Below are positions 1-9,013 of a DNA stretch of 64,000 nt, piece by piece. The stretch is from an uncultured Psychrobacter sp. Lineage in GTDB: Bacteria > Pseudomonadota > Gammaproteobacteria > Pseudomonadales > Moraxellaceae. Both the position numbers and the translations under genes were made by a program. Numbering within the stretch: position 1 is the stretch's first letter; each line of letters opens with the position of its first letter. The DNA is taken from NCBI GenBank assembly GCA_947501045.1, contig CANMUI010000003.1:248001-312000 (forward strand), written 5' to 3'. The notes beneath the pieces are model-generated. The model saw nothing but the letters and a program-made list of their open reading frames with translations, was not told the origin of the DNA and ran no database searches.

Positions 1-295
1 CAACGGCAAACTCGCCACCTTTATCACTTAAATCATTGTTAACGCGGAAGGTAGCACGCGGAGCAAGTCCTGCCATTACCTCATCAAAGGTATCTAGATC
101 GACTTCGACAAACTTTTTGTCTTTTAAGCGCGGCTGCTCAAGCTTAGAATCACCTGAGAATTCTCCTAACACCCCGACTACAAATGGAATCTCTTTTGAT
201 TCTATTGAGTCACCAACCTCGACGTCATAAGTAAGATGCACCCTTGGGGCGCGAACTTTTGCCAGTTTTTTTTGTACGCTATCTTGCTTTGCCAT
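1..295 (-). CDS. tssB: TssB (VipA/IglA-like) type VI secretion sheath small subunit, 5' part only
   Basis: The first ~98 codons are present; the rest lies left of the window. The ATG at 293-295 has a GAGGT Shine-Dalgarno 7 nt upstream. The translation opens MAKQDSVQKKL and continues with VHLTYDVEVGD, IPFVVGVLGEFSG, FVEVDLDTFDEVM and APRATFRVNN, the conserved N-terminal half of TssB. In the family, TssB pairs with TssC to build the cytoplasmic contractile sheath that fires the Hcp tube. Two same-strand genes encoding exported proteins lie just upstream, so this is probably the edge of a T6SS operon running leftwards. Identification is firm; whether the system is complete cannot be seen. Confidence 0.93.
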   Translation of the reverse strand, partial: MAKQDSVQKKLAKVRAPRVHLTYDVEVGDSIESKEIPFVVGVLGEFSGDSKLEQPRLKDKKFVEVDLDTFDEVMAGLAPRATFRVNNDLSDKGGEFAV

Positions 296-338
296 AAAAT
301 TTACCTCAATAATTGCTATTTTTTACGCGATATGGAAA

Positions 339-1076
339 TTAGCGCAATATGCTGAACGGATCAGTAGCTTTGGAATTGCTATTTTTAGAAGGAGTTGGTT
401 TCTTGATAGGTGATGCTTTTGGTGTAGCTTTTGGTTTTACTGCTGCCTTTTTCTTAACAGGAGCAGATCGTGCCTTTTTCTTTACTGGCGTACGACGATG
501 AGCACTTATTTTACTCTTCGTCTTAACAGCTTTAGGTTTGACAATAGGCGCTGGCGGCTTTGGTAATGACTCATCGTAATTAAAGCCATAAACCTCACCG
601 TATATTTTGCTGAGTGCATACTGATAGTCTTTTAAAAATTCGGCATCGACATCATCGGTTAAGTACTCAGCCTCTAATTGACTCTCTGAGACAATCGCAC
701 TGCTATTTAGCAATATTTTTTTAAGCTTAGGCGTGCTCTGACCTAAATCTACTGCTTCGCTTGCTGCGTAAACGGCGTAAGCGTAATAGCCATTGTTATA
801 ATAGATTTGTGCCAGAATCTCCCATGCTAGGGAGTCTTTTGGATTAAGGGCGATTCTCTGGTTTAGATCAGTAATAAGTGCATGAAGTTTAGGAGATTTC
901 GCATCAGTATTTTTAAGCGCTGCATACTGATTGACAATACTCGATTTTGGGTCTTTTTCCTGAATGGACAGCTCACTATGTGCCGTATTCATAGCTACCC
1001 CCATAGTAACTAGCCCTGTCAAAATAGCTGTAGATGGTTTGATAATGCTTCTAATATTTTTTTTAATAAAGTTCAT
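339..1076 (-). CDS. Exported TPR-like protein with Lys/Pro-rich tail, probable T6SS accessory (AsaA/TslA-like position)
   Basis: About 245 residues. The ATG at 1076 is preferred over an in-frame TTG at 1124 because it begins directly with a signal peptide (MNFIKKNIRSIIK, hydrophobic stretch, then AHS). Residues ~60-105 look like one or two TPR helical pairs (AWEILAQIYYNNGYYAYAVY). The last ~75 residues are a low-complexity Lys/Pro/Ala/Ser tail with repeated KKKA units, ending DPFSILR. It stops 43 nt before the tssB start on the same strand, so co-transcription is likely. In Acinetobacter, periplasmic proteins encoded with the T6SS influence assembly of the membrane complex; equivalence here is inference from position only. 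No enzymatic motif is visible. Confidence 0.7.
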   Translation of the reverse strand: MNFIKKNIRSIIKPSTAILTGLVTMGVAMNTAHSELSIQEKDPKSSIVNQYAALKNTDAKSPKLHALITDLNQRIALNPKDSLAWEILAQIYYNNGYYAYAVYAASEAVDLGQSTPKLKKILLNSSAIVSESQLEAEYLTDDVDAEFLKDYQYALSKIYGEVYGFNYDESLPKPPAPIVKPKAVKTKSKISAHRRTPVKKKARSAPVKKKAAVKPKATPKASPIKKPTPSKNSNSKATDPFSILR

Positions 1077-1197
1077 CACAAATCGTTGCTCACTATTGGT
1101 TGAATATTGATGATAGTGGATCAATGTTTTTGCTCACTCAAAGATGCTACTGTTTTGAAACTGCTTTACTTTAAAATAGCTTCATTTCAAAAATGAG

Positions 1198-1686
1198 CTA
1201 GTCATCTGAAGCATTAACTAAAGTTGTCATGCTAGTTAATGAACTTTTAAACCTATCTTTGTCACTATTACTCATCAGTGTATTGTCATGGTAGGAGTCA
1301 ATACTATTTTCAGTCACCTTAACTGCTGATAGCATAGCGAGCTGACGTGCTGCTACAAGCTTGTTATCCACACTTAGAGCTTCGTTAGCAGCTCTGAGTG
1401 CTCGCGCGTAGTGTTTTGATTGGAAATTGTCTTTTGCTATGGTTAGCCATGCTTCTGATGAGAGTAGCCTAGTGTTACCTACCTTTGTTGAGTCAACAAG
1501 ATATGCAAATGAAGGTTCATCAAGCTGACTTTTAGTAATAACTGTATTTGTCACAACAGATTTACTGAGTACTGGTTTAGCATCTTTTTTCGCTGCTGAT
1601 CCGCAAGCTATTAAAAATGAAGAGGTACTCAGTATTATCACAAGCGAGCTTATAGTACGGAGCTTGACGTAGTTAATATAGTTCAT
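1198..1686 (-). CDS. Predicted lipoprotein, TPR-like, upstream of T6SS genes
   Basis: About 162 residues from the ATG at 1686; an in-frame TTG at 1773 would add 29 hydrophobic residues ahead of an already good signal sequence. The N-terminus MNYINYVKLRTISSLVII is followed by the lipobox FLIACG, with the lipidated Cys near residue 28. The C-terminal half contains a TPR-like helical pair (HYARALRAANEALS, AARQLAMLSAV). It lies 121 nt upstream of the TPR protein in the same orientation, so both may be envelope partners of the secretion system. Neither start has a convincing Shine-Dalgarno. Family not recognised. Confidence 0.6.
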   Translation of the reverse strand: MNYINYVKLRTISSLVIILSTSSFLIACGSAAKKDAKPVLSKSVVTNTVITKSQLDEPSFAYLVDSTKVGNTRLLSSEAWLTIAKDNFQSKHYARALRAANEALSVDNKLVAARQLAMLSAVKVTENSIDSYHDNTLMSNSDKDRFKSSLTSMTTLVNASDD

Positions 1687-1773
1687 AAGGGGCACATTAT
1701 TATTCACTAAGGAAAAAATAGAATAGTTAATCAGCAAAGTAGTCATACAAAGCGATAAGATAAAAATAAACAA

Positions 1774-2297
1774 ATATCAGTTATTTTATAGATAGATTAT
1801 ACATATAGTTGACAATATTTCAATAAAATATTTTTTTAGGGATTAATATTGTAAGAATCATCCATTAAAATATTATAATCCCTATACTCTTTATGTGAAG
1901 GCATCTTTCATGACTCCTTACTTACAGACGGTTAATTATAAATAACTAACTTTTACTTACTTTTTCTGTACTTTTTTTAATACTATGTTAGTTAAATACT
2001 GTAAGTTAGAATATAATCACTAATAAACTACTGTTTATTAGTGATTATATTATTATGGACGTAAGTTGAATTGTATTAAGTATTACGTACGAATACTGGT
2101 GAGACTAGATGAACTTTCACAGTAGATTAAGGCAAAGAAAAGTCTAGTAGTGAAAAAGGGTTAAAAGAGGGTTCGGACGCGCACGGACACACGGTCAGAT
2201 GAGCATGATTGATAACAGAGGCAGAGGCAGAGGCGATAAAGTATTGGCAGCATTAGGGGAAGAAGTTATTAGTGGTGATAGTTTTTACTGAACCAAC
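1774..2297. other. AT-rich intergenic region
   Basis: About 520 bp between the DUF3141 gene and the lipoprotein gene. It is very AT-rich up to ~2060 and holds a long perfect palindrome (listed separately). A 30-codon plus-strand open stretch at 2199-2291 (GRGRGDKVLAALGEE) has no ribosome binding site. The promoter for the lipoprotein and T6SS genes should be near 1690-1850, but no clear -35/-10 pair stands out. Confidence 0.6.
2010..2051. repeat. Perfect 19-bp inverted repeat with 4-nt loop
   Basis: The left arm (2010-2028) is exactly complementary to the right arm (2033-2051) around the loop TACT. The arms are AT-rich (AATATAATCACTAATAAAC) and no T-run follows on either side, so this is not a standard intrinsic terminator. 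It sits mid-gap between two same-strand genes, 320 bp upstream of the lipoprotein. It could be an operator, a cruciform-forming site or an insertion scar. Confidence 0.85.
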
Positions 2298-2359
2298 AAA
2301 AAGCGAATGTAACCAAAAGCATAAACTTAATAGCTGTTTATACGCTTGGTCACATTCGC
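2298..2359 (-). terminator. Intrinsic terminator of the DUF3141 gene
   Basis: Arms 2303-2315 and 2347-2359 pair over 13 bp with one G-U, and the stem extends inwards with a small bulge. On the minus strand it is followed by TTTTT (2298-2302). It begins 27 nt past the stop codon of the DUF3141 gene. Confidence 0.85.
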
Positions 2360-2385
2360 CTTCATTTTTATTGCGTCGGTTCTAT

Positions 2386-4959
2386 CTATAACTTTGTGTC
2401 GATGCTTAGATCTGTGCTCAAACTTCCTATTGAAGGTTTGATATCAGCATCTTTTAAGTCTAGTGCAGCTTTAATACGTTGAATGATAGATAAGGTAGCA
2501 GGATTGCGGTCTTCTGCTTTATTACCCACCACGTAACGCACTAATTTAAGAGCTTTGATACGCTCAGATTTGTCTTTTATTAAAGTGCTCAATGCATGTA
2601 TAGACTCATCTTCAGCAAAGCGCACGATAAGCGTCTGAGTATGTATCATGGCGGCCAGTTCAGCTGGTAATAAGTCAGTAAAGGGTTCTTGTTCAGTCAA
2701 CACTTCCGTCAAACGCATAAGCTGATCACGGTCTATGTTGTTGTCAGCCACGATGTTGCTCAAAATTAGCATACGTACTACCGCTTGGCTAAAACCACCT
2801 TCGGCAATCTTAGTCAGTGCCTTCTCAACCTTTGGCAACTCGCGTAGGTCGTCTTTGTCCAAAAGACGACGTGAGCCTACTGATTGACCATATTGACGAA
2901 ACCATGGCATCGTCCAAATTCCAAAGAATAGACTCTCTGTACATCTACCTTGCCAATCTCGCCAAAAGTCAAGTGTCATTCTGACACTATCCATAAACAT
3001 CTTCTCTACTTGCAAGAACAGATTATCTTGCTGCAAAGACTCGATAGCTGGTAGTTTTATTTGTGCATAAACATCAGAGGGACGATGGGTTTCTTCAGTT
3101 TTTTGGGTAGGGACAAAGTCTTGATTCTGTTTTACACCGACTGTATTGGTGACTACCTTGTTCAAATTACTGGTCGCTACGGCTAGCGGATTCTTACTAC
3201 TCCATAAACTTCTTTGTAGTCTCAGTGGATGCATGCTACGTAACAGTTGAGCAGAAGTTTCATTGCTCATAGCTTTCACTAGTGGACGCAAGTTATGCTC
3301 ATAAGCTTGGGCTTGCGACATAGAGTAGCGATGCACCGCCTTAAAGGCTTCTTCATCCGTGCGATTTTCTCCTATCGCTTGGCTTAAGTCTTCAAAAGTA
3401 CGACGTTTTAAATCAACGGTAAAAGTCTTCTCTTGTCCTTTTCCTTCAATATGATCAATGTCTAATTCATACAGACCGGGTGGCAGCACTTCAATCATAT
3501 CCATAATTGAGGCAATACCGGTATGCTCACGATTGGCTATATTTGAGCTGACAAAGATACCCAAGTGACCCACTTGTTCGTGAATCATATAGATAATACG
3601 TTGACCACAAACCTCAACATCTCTCTCATCACTGTAAGCGTCTAAGATCCATGACAATGCTTGCTGCGGCGGAGTAATATCATCACCGCGTGAGGCAAAA
3701 GCAATAATTGGGGCTTTTATATTGCGCAGATCAATATTCACCCCTTTTTCTAACTGTCCAGTATTGCGTGCAAGGCGATTACCGATAAAGATATTTTCTA
3801 CGATCCATTCGATCTCTTTATCATTCATCAAAAAGAAACCACCCCACCAGCGCTCAAAATCAAGAAAACGCTTACGGTTGGCTTGTGGGTTTTTATATAG
3901 ATCGTAATACTTGCCCACATAATTACGATAAGGGGTCATTTTTTCAAAATTATCAACCAGTGCCGCTCCATCAAATACGCCATTATTCAGATCAGCGCTA
4001 AGCATAGATAGCCAAGTACCACCATTGACACCAGCTTTGTAGCGCATAGGATTAATCCCGACCTCCCCGCTCCAAGCTGAAACAGGCGCGCCATTCATCA
4101 CGATAGGACCGGTAATATTTGGATTGGTTGCCGCTAAAATGAGCGCAGCCCAGCCGCCTTGACAGTTACCAATAATGACCGGCTCTTCTGCATTTGGGTG
4201 TCTTTTCTCTACTTCACGAACAAACCTACCTTCAGCATAAGTGATATCAGCAATAGTTTGTGTGGGCTCTGGCAGACGTTTAAATGCTACAAAGTAGACC
4301 GGATGCCCTTGATTAAGAGCGACCCCGACTTGGCTTTCGTGTTTAAAGCCGCCGATACCAGCGCCGTGCCCCGCTCTAGGATCGATAATAATATAAGGAC
4401 GATTATTGTCATCGGTAACAATACCTTCAGGTGGTTCTATTCTTAGTAAAACATAGTTACAGGGGCGTTCAAAGTTGCTGGCATCCATGATAACTTGATA
4501 ATCATAATCCAAGACCGGCGGCGCGCCTGCTAATTCATGTTCTATAAAAATATCACCACGCTCTTTGAGCACATCAGCGGTTTGTAGTAAGCGTTTACTA
4601 CTATCGGCACTATAGCTTAGCCATTCTTGCCATAGTCTCTTTGGGGTATAAGTCTTTTGCCAACTGTTTGTGATGGCGTCAATATCATTATTTAGTATCT
4701 GTACATTTTTTTGAATCTGTTGATGATTTTGTTGTAAATGCTTTGAGGTCACATCTATTAATAAATTGGCACTTTCTGCTTTATAGGAACTTTGGCGGGT
4801 AAACTCTTCTATAGTACTTTCACTTTTACGAAATTGATTAGTGATTAAATCCTGAAAGTTTGGTGTAGAACCTGTAATTGTCCGATGCGGATTGTCACGG
4901 CTGAGCCATACTTCAGCTTTGTTTGGATTTCCAATATTTTCTTTGATGGTATCTGACAT
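2386..4959 (-). CDS. DUF3141-family PhaC-like alpha/beta hydrolase
   Basis: About 857 residues from the ATG at 4959 (CCGGAAA upstream); an in-frame GTG at 4998 would add 13 residues. An N-terminal helical region is followed by an alpha/beta-hydrolase core. IIGNCQGGWAAL carries a nucleophile-elbow Cys (near residue 266) in the G-x-C-x-G-G form typical of PHA synthases rather than Ser lipases. Candidate acid and His are in RGDDITPP and EQVGHLGIF. A helical C-terminal region of ~350 residues follows. Proteins of this type are annotated as poly(3-hydroxyalkanoate) synthase-like or DUF3141; biochemical function is not settled. Position directly downstream of phaC suggests a polyhydroxyalkanoate role, but its own terminator and the phaC terminator argue for separate transcription. 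Confidence 0.85.
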   Translation of the reverse strand: MSDTIKENIGNPNKAEVWLSRDNPHRTITGSTPNFQDLITNQFRKSESTIEEFTRQSSYKAESANLLIDVTSKHLQQNHQQIQKNVQILNNDIDAITNSWQKTYTPKRLWQEWLSYSADSSKRLLQTADVLKERGDIFIEHELAGAPPVLDYDYQVIMDASNFERPCNYVLLRIEPPEGIVTDDNNRPYIIIDPRAGHGAGIGGFKHESQVGVALNQGHPVYFVAFKRLPEPTQTIADITYAEGRFVREVEKRHPNAEEPVIIGNCQGGWAALILAATNPNITGPIVMNGAPVSAWSGEVGINPMRYKAGVNGGTWLSMLSADLNNGVFDGAALVDNFEKMTPYRNYVGKYYDLYKNPQANRKRFLDFERWWGGFFLMNDKEIEWIVENIFIGNRLARNTGQLEKGVNIDLRNIKAPIIAFASRGDDITPPQQALSWILDAYSDERDVEVCGQRIIYMIHEQVGHLGIFVSSNIANREHTGIASIMDMIEVLPPGLYELDIDHIEGKGQEKTFTVDLKRRTFEDLSQAIGENRTDEEAFKAVHRYSMSQAQAYEHNLRPLVKAMSNETSAQLLRSMHPLRLQRSLWSSKNPLAVATSNLNKVVTNTVGVKQNQDFVPTQKTEETHRPSDVYAQIKLPAIESLQQDNLFLQVEKMFMDSVRMTLDFWRDWQGRCTESLFFGIWTMPWFRQYGQSVGSRRLLDKDDLRELPKVEKALTKIAEGGFSQAVVRMLILSNIVADNNIDRDQLMRLTEVLTEQEPFTDLLPAELAAMIHTQTLIVRFAEDESIHALSTLIKDKSERIKALKLVRYVVGNKAEDRNPATLSIIQRIKAALDLKDADIKPSIGSLSTDLSIDTKL

Positions 4960-5146
4960 AGATATTTCCGGTTTCAATTTAAGAATTGTAGCTTTCACAT
5001 ATTATATACACCTGATTACTTTTTAACCAGTGTTTAAATAATAAGCTTATATGTTAGATATTGTATATAGTTTGTAGCCTACGTCAAGATTGATAATAAC
5101 ATTATAAAACAATAAGTAAGAAAATAGCATATATGTGACAGCAAAG

Positions 5147-5182
5147 AAAAGAGGCTGTATAGAATACTATACAGCCTCTTTT
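5147..5182 (-). terminator. Terminator after phaC
   Basis: A perfect 16-bp stem (5147-5162 with 5167-5182) around the loop AATA. The GC-rich centre GAGGCTGTATAG is flanked by A/T runs that can act as the U-tract in either direction. It lies 22 nt after the phaC stop codon. Confidence 0.88.
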
Positions 5183-5203
5183 TGGTTAAAGAGTAATTCG
5201 AAA

Positions 5204-7336
5204 CTATATATCCACTGCACTTAAGGCTTCATCCGCCCTGACACGTACATATTTGCCTGGAGCATTACCTAGTACTTGCCACTCTTTACCAGTATGCTTG
5301 ATACCAGGCTGTCTACTATCTACTTTGCCTGCACTATGCTTTTCGATCCAGTCGCTCCAATGCAGCCACCAGCTCTCATCCTGTTTTTCTGCTTTTTCAT
5401 ACCATTCATCAGGATCTGCAACATAATCCTCGTGGGTATAAAAGCCATATTTACCTGTTGGCGGGTTAATAATACCAGCAATATGTCCTGACTCACCAAG
5501 TACAAAAGTGACATCACTACCGAGCACTTGTGTCGCCTCGTAACTGCCTTTCCATTTAGCGATATGATCTTGCAGCGTTGCTACAACGTAGGTTGGCGTA
5601 GTCACTTTTGAGAGATCAATTTTTGCCCCGTCAAAGTTGAGCTCGCCTTTTTTAATCATCTTATTGCCCACGTATAACTCACGCAATATGAAGCTATGCA
5701 AAGCGGCGGTGACGTTGGTGCAATCAGAGTTCCAATATAAAAGATCGAAAGGTACAGGGCGCTCGCCTTTTAGATAGTTTTGTACATAGTAATTCCAATA
5801 TAAGCTGTTCTCTCGCAGTAAACTAAAAGCAAGACCCATTTTACGACCATCAAACACACCTTGTTGATCCTCTTCTTGCTCAAGAGCCTTGATCGTACGC
5901 TCATCGATGAATACGCCTAAATCGCCAGGATCACTAAAATCAAATATCGTTGCCCAAAAGGTTGCACTAGCGATACGATCAGCTTGCTTATTCTCAGTCA
6001 ACCAAGATAAAGTCAATGCCAATAGCATACCACCGATGCAATAACCGATGACATTAGCGTCTGGCTCGCCAGTGATTTCTTGCACCACGTCTAAAGCTGC
6101 CAGTAAACCCTCGTGCATATAGGTTTCCATTCCAACATCTTTGTATGCTGGAGTTGGATTGGCCCAAGAGATGACAAATACACTGTGACCTTCATTTAAT
6201 GCCCAGCGGATATATGAGTTCTCCTCTCTTAAATCCATGATATAAAACTTATTGATCCACGGCGGTATAATCACTAAAGGACGTTTGTTAACTTCAGCGG
6301 TAGTCGGTGTATATTGAATCAACTCAAACATACGATTGCGAAAGACCACTTTACCAGGTGTGGTAGCGATGTTTTCGCCAAGCTGAAAAGCGTCACTATC
6401 AGTCATACTGATACTAAGCATCTGCGAGCTTTTTTCCATATCTTCTGTGAGCTGCTCAAATCCTTTTATCAGGTTTTGTCCGCCTGACTCCATGGTCAGT
6501 CGTAGTACCTCAGGATTGCTCCATAAGAAGTTACTAGGCGCAATAGCATTTAGCCACTGACGAGTAAAAAACGACAAACGCTGACGGTTTTTATCATCAA
6601 TACCTTCAGTGTTATCAATACTCTCCATAACACTATTAACCATGAGCAGATAACTTTGTTTCAAAAAATCAAACATAGGATTGTCTGACCAATCCTCATC
6701 TTTGAAGCGTTTATCCCCTTTCTCAGGGCGGACAAGAGGTTCTGTTTGATGGCCTGATATATTCATTAAAGTGTTTTGATACAGCTGAAACTGCTCTTGC
6801 CACAGATTCATTTGTTGCTCTACTAACGCAGTAGGCCTTTTATCAGTCACGCCCGTAGTAAAATGTTGCCAACCATCTATAAGATTAAACATAATGGATT
6901 GACTGATACTATAATCGTGACCAACGTGTTTTAATGTCTCGCTAATAAACTTTTGAGTCAACTCGTTAATAGCTTCTATATGGATGCCAACGTTTTGGTC
7001 AGTACTATTTAGGTTCTGCCATGGGTTTGATTGCTGAGAGGTAGGGTCCTCAGCACTATTAGGCATCATAAGTTGACTAAAATTATTTACTGAATCTTGC
7101 CATAGCTTCATATTGGCTTCGAACGGATTTGAAGTTTGGCTAGGCTGATTGAATAAAGACTGATTGAATTGATTGATTTGGTTTAACTGATCTAAATACT
7201 GTTGGCCAAAACTTCTAAAGATATTGTTGAAGTCGTCTTGGTTATTTTGGTAGTCTTGAGTATTTGACTCGGTCGACGACTTATCCGCTTGATCATCAAA
7301 TTTTTGATTGTCCTTATCAGACCGTTGATTGCTCAT
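5204..7336 (-). CDS. phaC: Class I poly(3-hydroxyalkanoate) synthase PhaC
   Basis: 710 residues; ATG at 7336 with AGGGAT upstream. It polymerises (R)-3-hydroxyacyl-CoA into granule polyester. The first ~120 residues are a Gln/Asn/Ser-rich extension, longer than in typical ~590-residue class I synthases. The PhaC N-terminal and alpha/beta-hydrolase domains follow. The lipase-like box is GYCIGG with catalytic Cys433; the triad is completed by Asp590 (TLQDHIAKWKG) and His618 (GESGHIAG). The granule-binding and precursor-supply genes (phasin, phaB) lie upstream on the same strand. A hairpin between phasin and phaC may reduce phaC transcription relative to phasin. Confidence 0.97.
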   Translation of the reverse strand: MSNQRSDKDNQKFDDQADKSSTESNTQDYQNNQDDFNNIFRSFGQQYLDQLNQINQFNQSLFNQPSQTSNPFEANMKLWQDSVNNFSQLMMPNSAEDPTSQQSNPWQNLNSTDQNVGIHIEAINELTQKFISETLKHVGHDYSISQSIMFNLIDGWQHFTTGVTDKRPTALVEQQMNLWQEQFQLYQNTLMNISGHQTEPLVRPEKGDKRFKDEDWSDNPMFDFLKQSYLLMVNSVMESIDNTEGIDDKNRQRLSFFTRQWLNAIAPSNFLWSNPEVLRLTMESGGQNLIKGFEQLTEDMEKSSQMLSISMTDSDAFQLGENIATTPGKVVFRNRMFELIQYTPTTAEVNKRPLVIIPPWINKFYIMDLREENSYIRWALNEGHSVFVISWANPTPAYKDVGMETYMHEGLLAALDVVQEITGEPDANVIGYCIGGMLLALTLSWLTENKQADRIASATFWATIFDFSDPGDLGVFIDERTIKALEQEEDQQGVFDGRKMGLAFSLLRENSLYWNYYVQNYLKGERPVPFDLLYWNSDCTNVTAALHSFILRELYVGNKMIKKGELNFDGAKIDLSKVTTPTYVVATLQDHIAKWKGSYEATQVLGSDVTFVLGESGHIAGIINPPTGKYGFYTHEDYVADPDEWYEKAEKQDESWWLHWSDWIEKHSAGKVDSRQPGIKHTGKEWQVLGNAPGKYVRVRADEALSAVDI

Positions 7337-7402
7337 ATTAGTATCCCTATCAATATCTAGTTTTTACAAAGGTACAAGTTTATAAACACTACTATTACAA
7401 CG

Positions 7403-7438
7403 AAAAAAGGTGGGAGAACATTTTCTACCCCACCTTTT
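7403..7438 (-). terminator. Hairpin terminator/attenuator between phasin and phaC
   Basis: Arms 7405-7414 and 7429-7438 pair over 10 bp (AAAAGGTGGG with its complement); on the minus strand the stem runs into a T-rich tail (complement of 7403-7408). It lies ~100 nt past the phasin stop and ~65 nt before the phaC start, so it either ends the phasin message or attenuates phaC. Confidence 0.75.
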
Positions 7439-7541
7439 AAGTGTTTCGACGCTTACATAATATTACACTGGTGACAATCAATAAGAAAATTAAAAAATAA
7501 TTAATCAGATGATAAGTCACTATCAATCATCATAATTACAG

Positions 7542-8138
7542 CTACTTACTGGTTGATTTACTAGTAGTGTTGCTATCAGTGTTAGATGACTTGCTAGCGT
7601 TAGTAGAACTGTTGTTTTTGCTAGTAGCATAACTTGCTGCTTTTGAAGCTTGTCCAGCAGCCTTTGAAACCTGCTCGGTTGCCTTTTCAGCCATTTTGCT
7701 TACATTTGCAGTATATTCTTGAGCCGTTTTAGAAGCTTGATCAGCAGTTTTCTGCATATTAGCTTGGATCTGCTCATTAGTTTCGCCGTAAACTTCACCC
7801 ATAACACGCATAACTTCGTCATGCATGTTAGTACCAAGCTCTGTCATACGCTGAGCGTCTGCTAACATTTGCTGGCTAATAGCATTAAGCATTTCTGCTT
7901 GATTGGCTTTAAAATTTTCAGCAGATTCTGGAGAATCAATATCAGAAACTTGACGCATGTTTTTCAAGCCAATCTCTGAATAAGATTTGATAGTGTTAAG
8001 TGAAAACTCAGTCATCATTTCAGCATTTTTTAAAAACGCCTGATTCAACTTTGTCCAAGGCTCAAACATTTTTTGAGCATTACCGTTGAATTGATTCATA
8101 TAATTTTTCATTTGTTCTTGAGGTGATGGTTGTGACAT
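7542..8138 (-). CDS. phaP: Phasin family protein (PHA granule-associated)
   Basis: 198 residues; ATG at 8138 with GGAGA 7 nt upstream. The N-terminal ~120 residues match the phasin pattern (NAQKMFEPWTKLNQAFLKNA, then heptad-like amphipathic helices). Residues ~120-165 form an Ala/Lys helical stretch (SKMAEKATEQVSKAAGQASK), and the last ~30 are Ser/Thr/Asn-rich and probably disordered. Phasins coat polyhydroxyalkanoate granules and control their number and size. It lies between phaB and phaC on the same strand. No cysteine or enzymatic motif is present. Confidence 0.92.
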   Translation of the reverse strand: MSQPSPQEQMKNYMNQFNGNAQKMFEPWTKLNQAFLKNAEMMTEFSLNTIKSYSEIGLKNMRQVSDIDSPESAENFKANQAEMLNAISQQMLADAQRMTELGTNMHDEVMRVMGEVYGETNEQIQANMQKTADQASKTAQEYTANVSKMAEKATEQVSKAAGQASKAASYATSKNNSSTNASKSSNTDSNTTSKSTSK

Positions 8139-8257
8139 ATTATTTCTCCATATGAGTGTGATTAGTATATGTGTAATTACGAAGCAGATATTATAAAGTT
8201 ATCCGTCTCATAATGATACTTAGTAATGTAACAAATAAAACTTAATTAATACTTAAG

Positions 8258-9013
8258 TTAAGACATATATTGACCGCCATTAACTGATATAGTTTCTCCT
8301 GTGACAAATATAGCATCATCACTAATAAGATACATACAAGCGGCAGCAATTTCTCTAGCACTAGCTAAACGATTCATCGGAATAGTTTCTTTAATTTTCG
8401 CCATAATATGCTCAGGTACAGTTTCTACCATAGGAGTATAGGTATAACCAGGTGCGACGACGTTGGCATTGATTGATGAAGGAGCACCCTCATATGCTAG
8501 AGCCTTGGTAAAACCAATAATACCTGCTTTAGCGGCCGAGTAATTAGTCTGACCATACTGACCACGCAGTCCATTTATCGAGCTGATATTAACAATACGG
8601 CCTTCTTTTTGCTCTAGCATTTTTACAAAGACCGGGTGGACGATGGTATAAAGAGAAGTTAAGTTAGTGTCAATCACTTGCTTCCACTGCTCGAAACTCA
8701 TCTTTTTAAAGCTACTATCACGGGTGATACCAGCACCGTTTATAAGAGCATAAATACTATCGTACTTGTCAATAGTTTGCTGGATTGTTGCCATTGCTAC
8801 TTCATGATTACTTAGATCAACAGCTACAAACTCAAAACTCTCAGCGTCAAAACCATTATCATCACACCATTTTTTTGTACGTTCTGGATCATCCTTGCTC
8901 AAAGTTGCAATAACATAATAATTATCCGCTAGTAGTTTTTCACAAATAGCCGTACCAATACCTCCAAGAGCCCCTGTTACTAACGCGACTTTCTTACCTG
9001 ATGGTTGTGGCAT
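8258..9013 (-). CDS. phaB: Acetoacetyl-CoA reductase PhaB (SDR family)
   Basis: 251 residues; ATG at 9013 with a strong GGAGG. It reduces acetoacetyl-CoA to (R)-3-hydroxybutyryl-CoA with NADPH, the monomer for PhaC. The cofactor motif TGALGGIG is at residues 13-20 and NGAG at 92-95. The catalytic set is Asn117, Ser145 (NISSINGLRGQ), Tyr158 and Lys162 (NYSAAKAG). The C-terminus VTGETISVNGGQYMS is typical of PhaB/FabG enzymes. Clustering with phasin and phaC favours PhaB over FabG. The usual thiolase partner PhaA is not in the window. Confidence 0.95.
   Translation of the reverse strand: MPQPSGKKVALVTGALGGIGTAICEKLLADNYYVIATLSKDDPERTKKWCDDNGFDAESFEFVAVDLSNHEVAMATIQQTIDKYDSIYALINGAGITRDSSFKKMSFEQWKQVIDTNLTSLYTIVHPVFVKMLEQKEGRIVNISSINGLRGQYGQTNYSAAKAGIIGFTKALAYEGAPSSINANVVAPGYTYTPMVETVPEHIMAKIKETIPMNRLASAREIAAACMYLISDDAIFVTGETISVNGGQYMS

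Noticed and set aside
2199..2291. 30-codon plus-strand ORF with GRGRGDKVLAALGEE
   Set aside because: No Shine-Dalgarno, sits partly on simple GGCAGA repeats, and faces the terminator of the opposite-strand gene.
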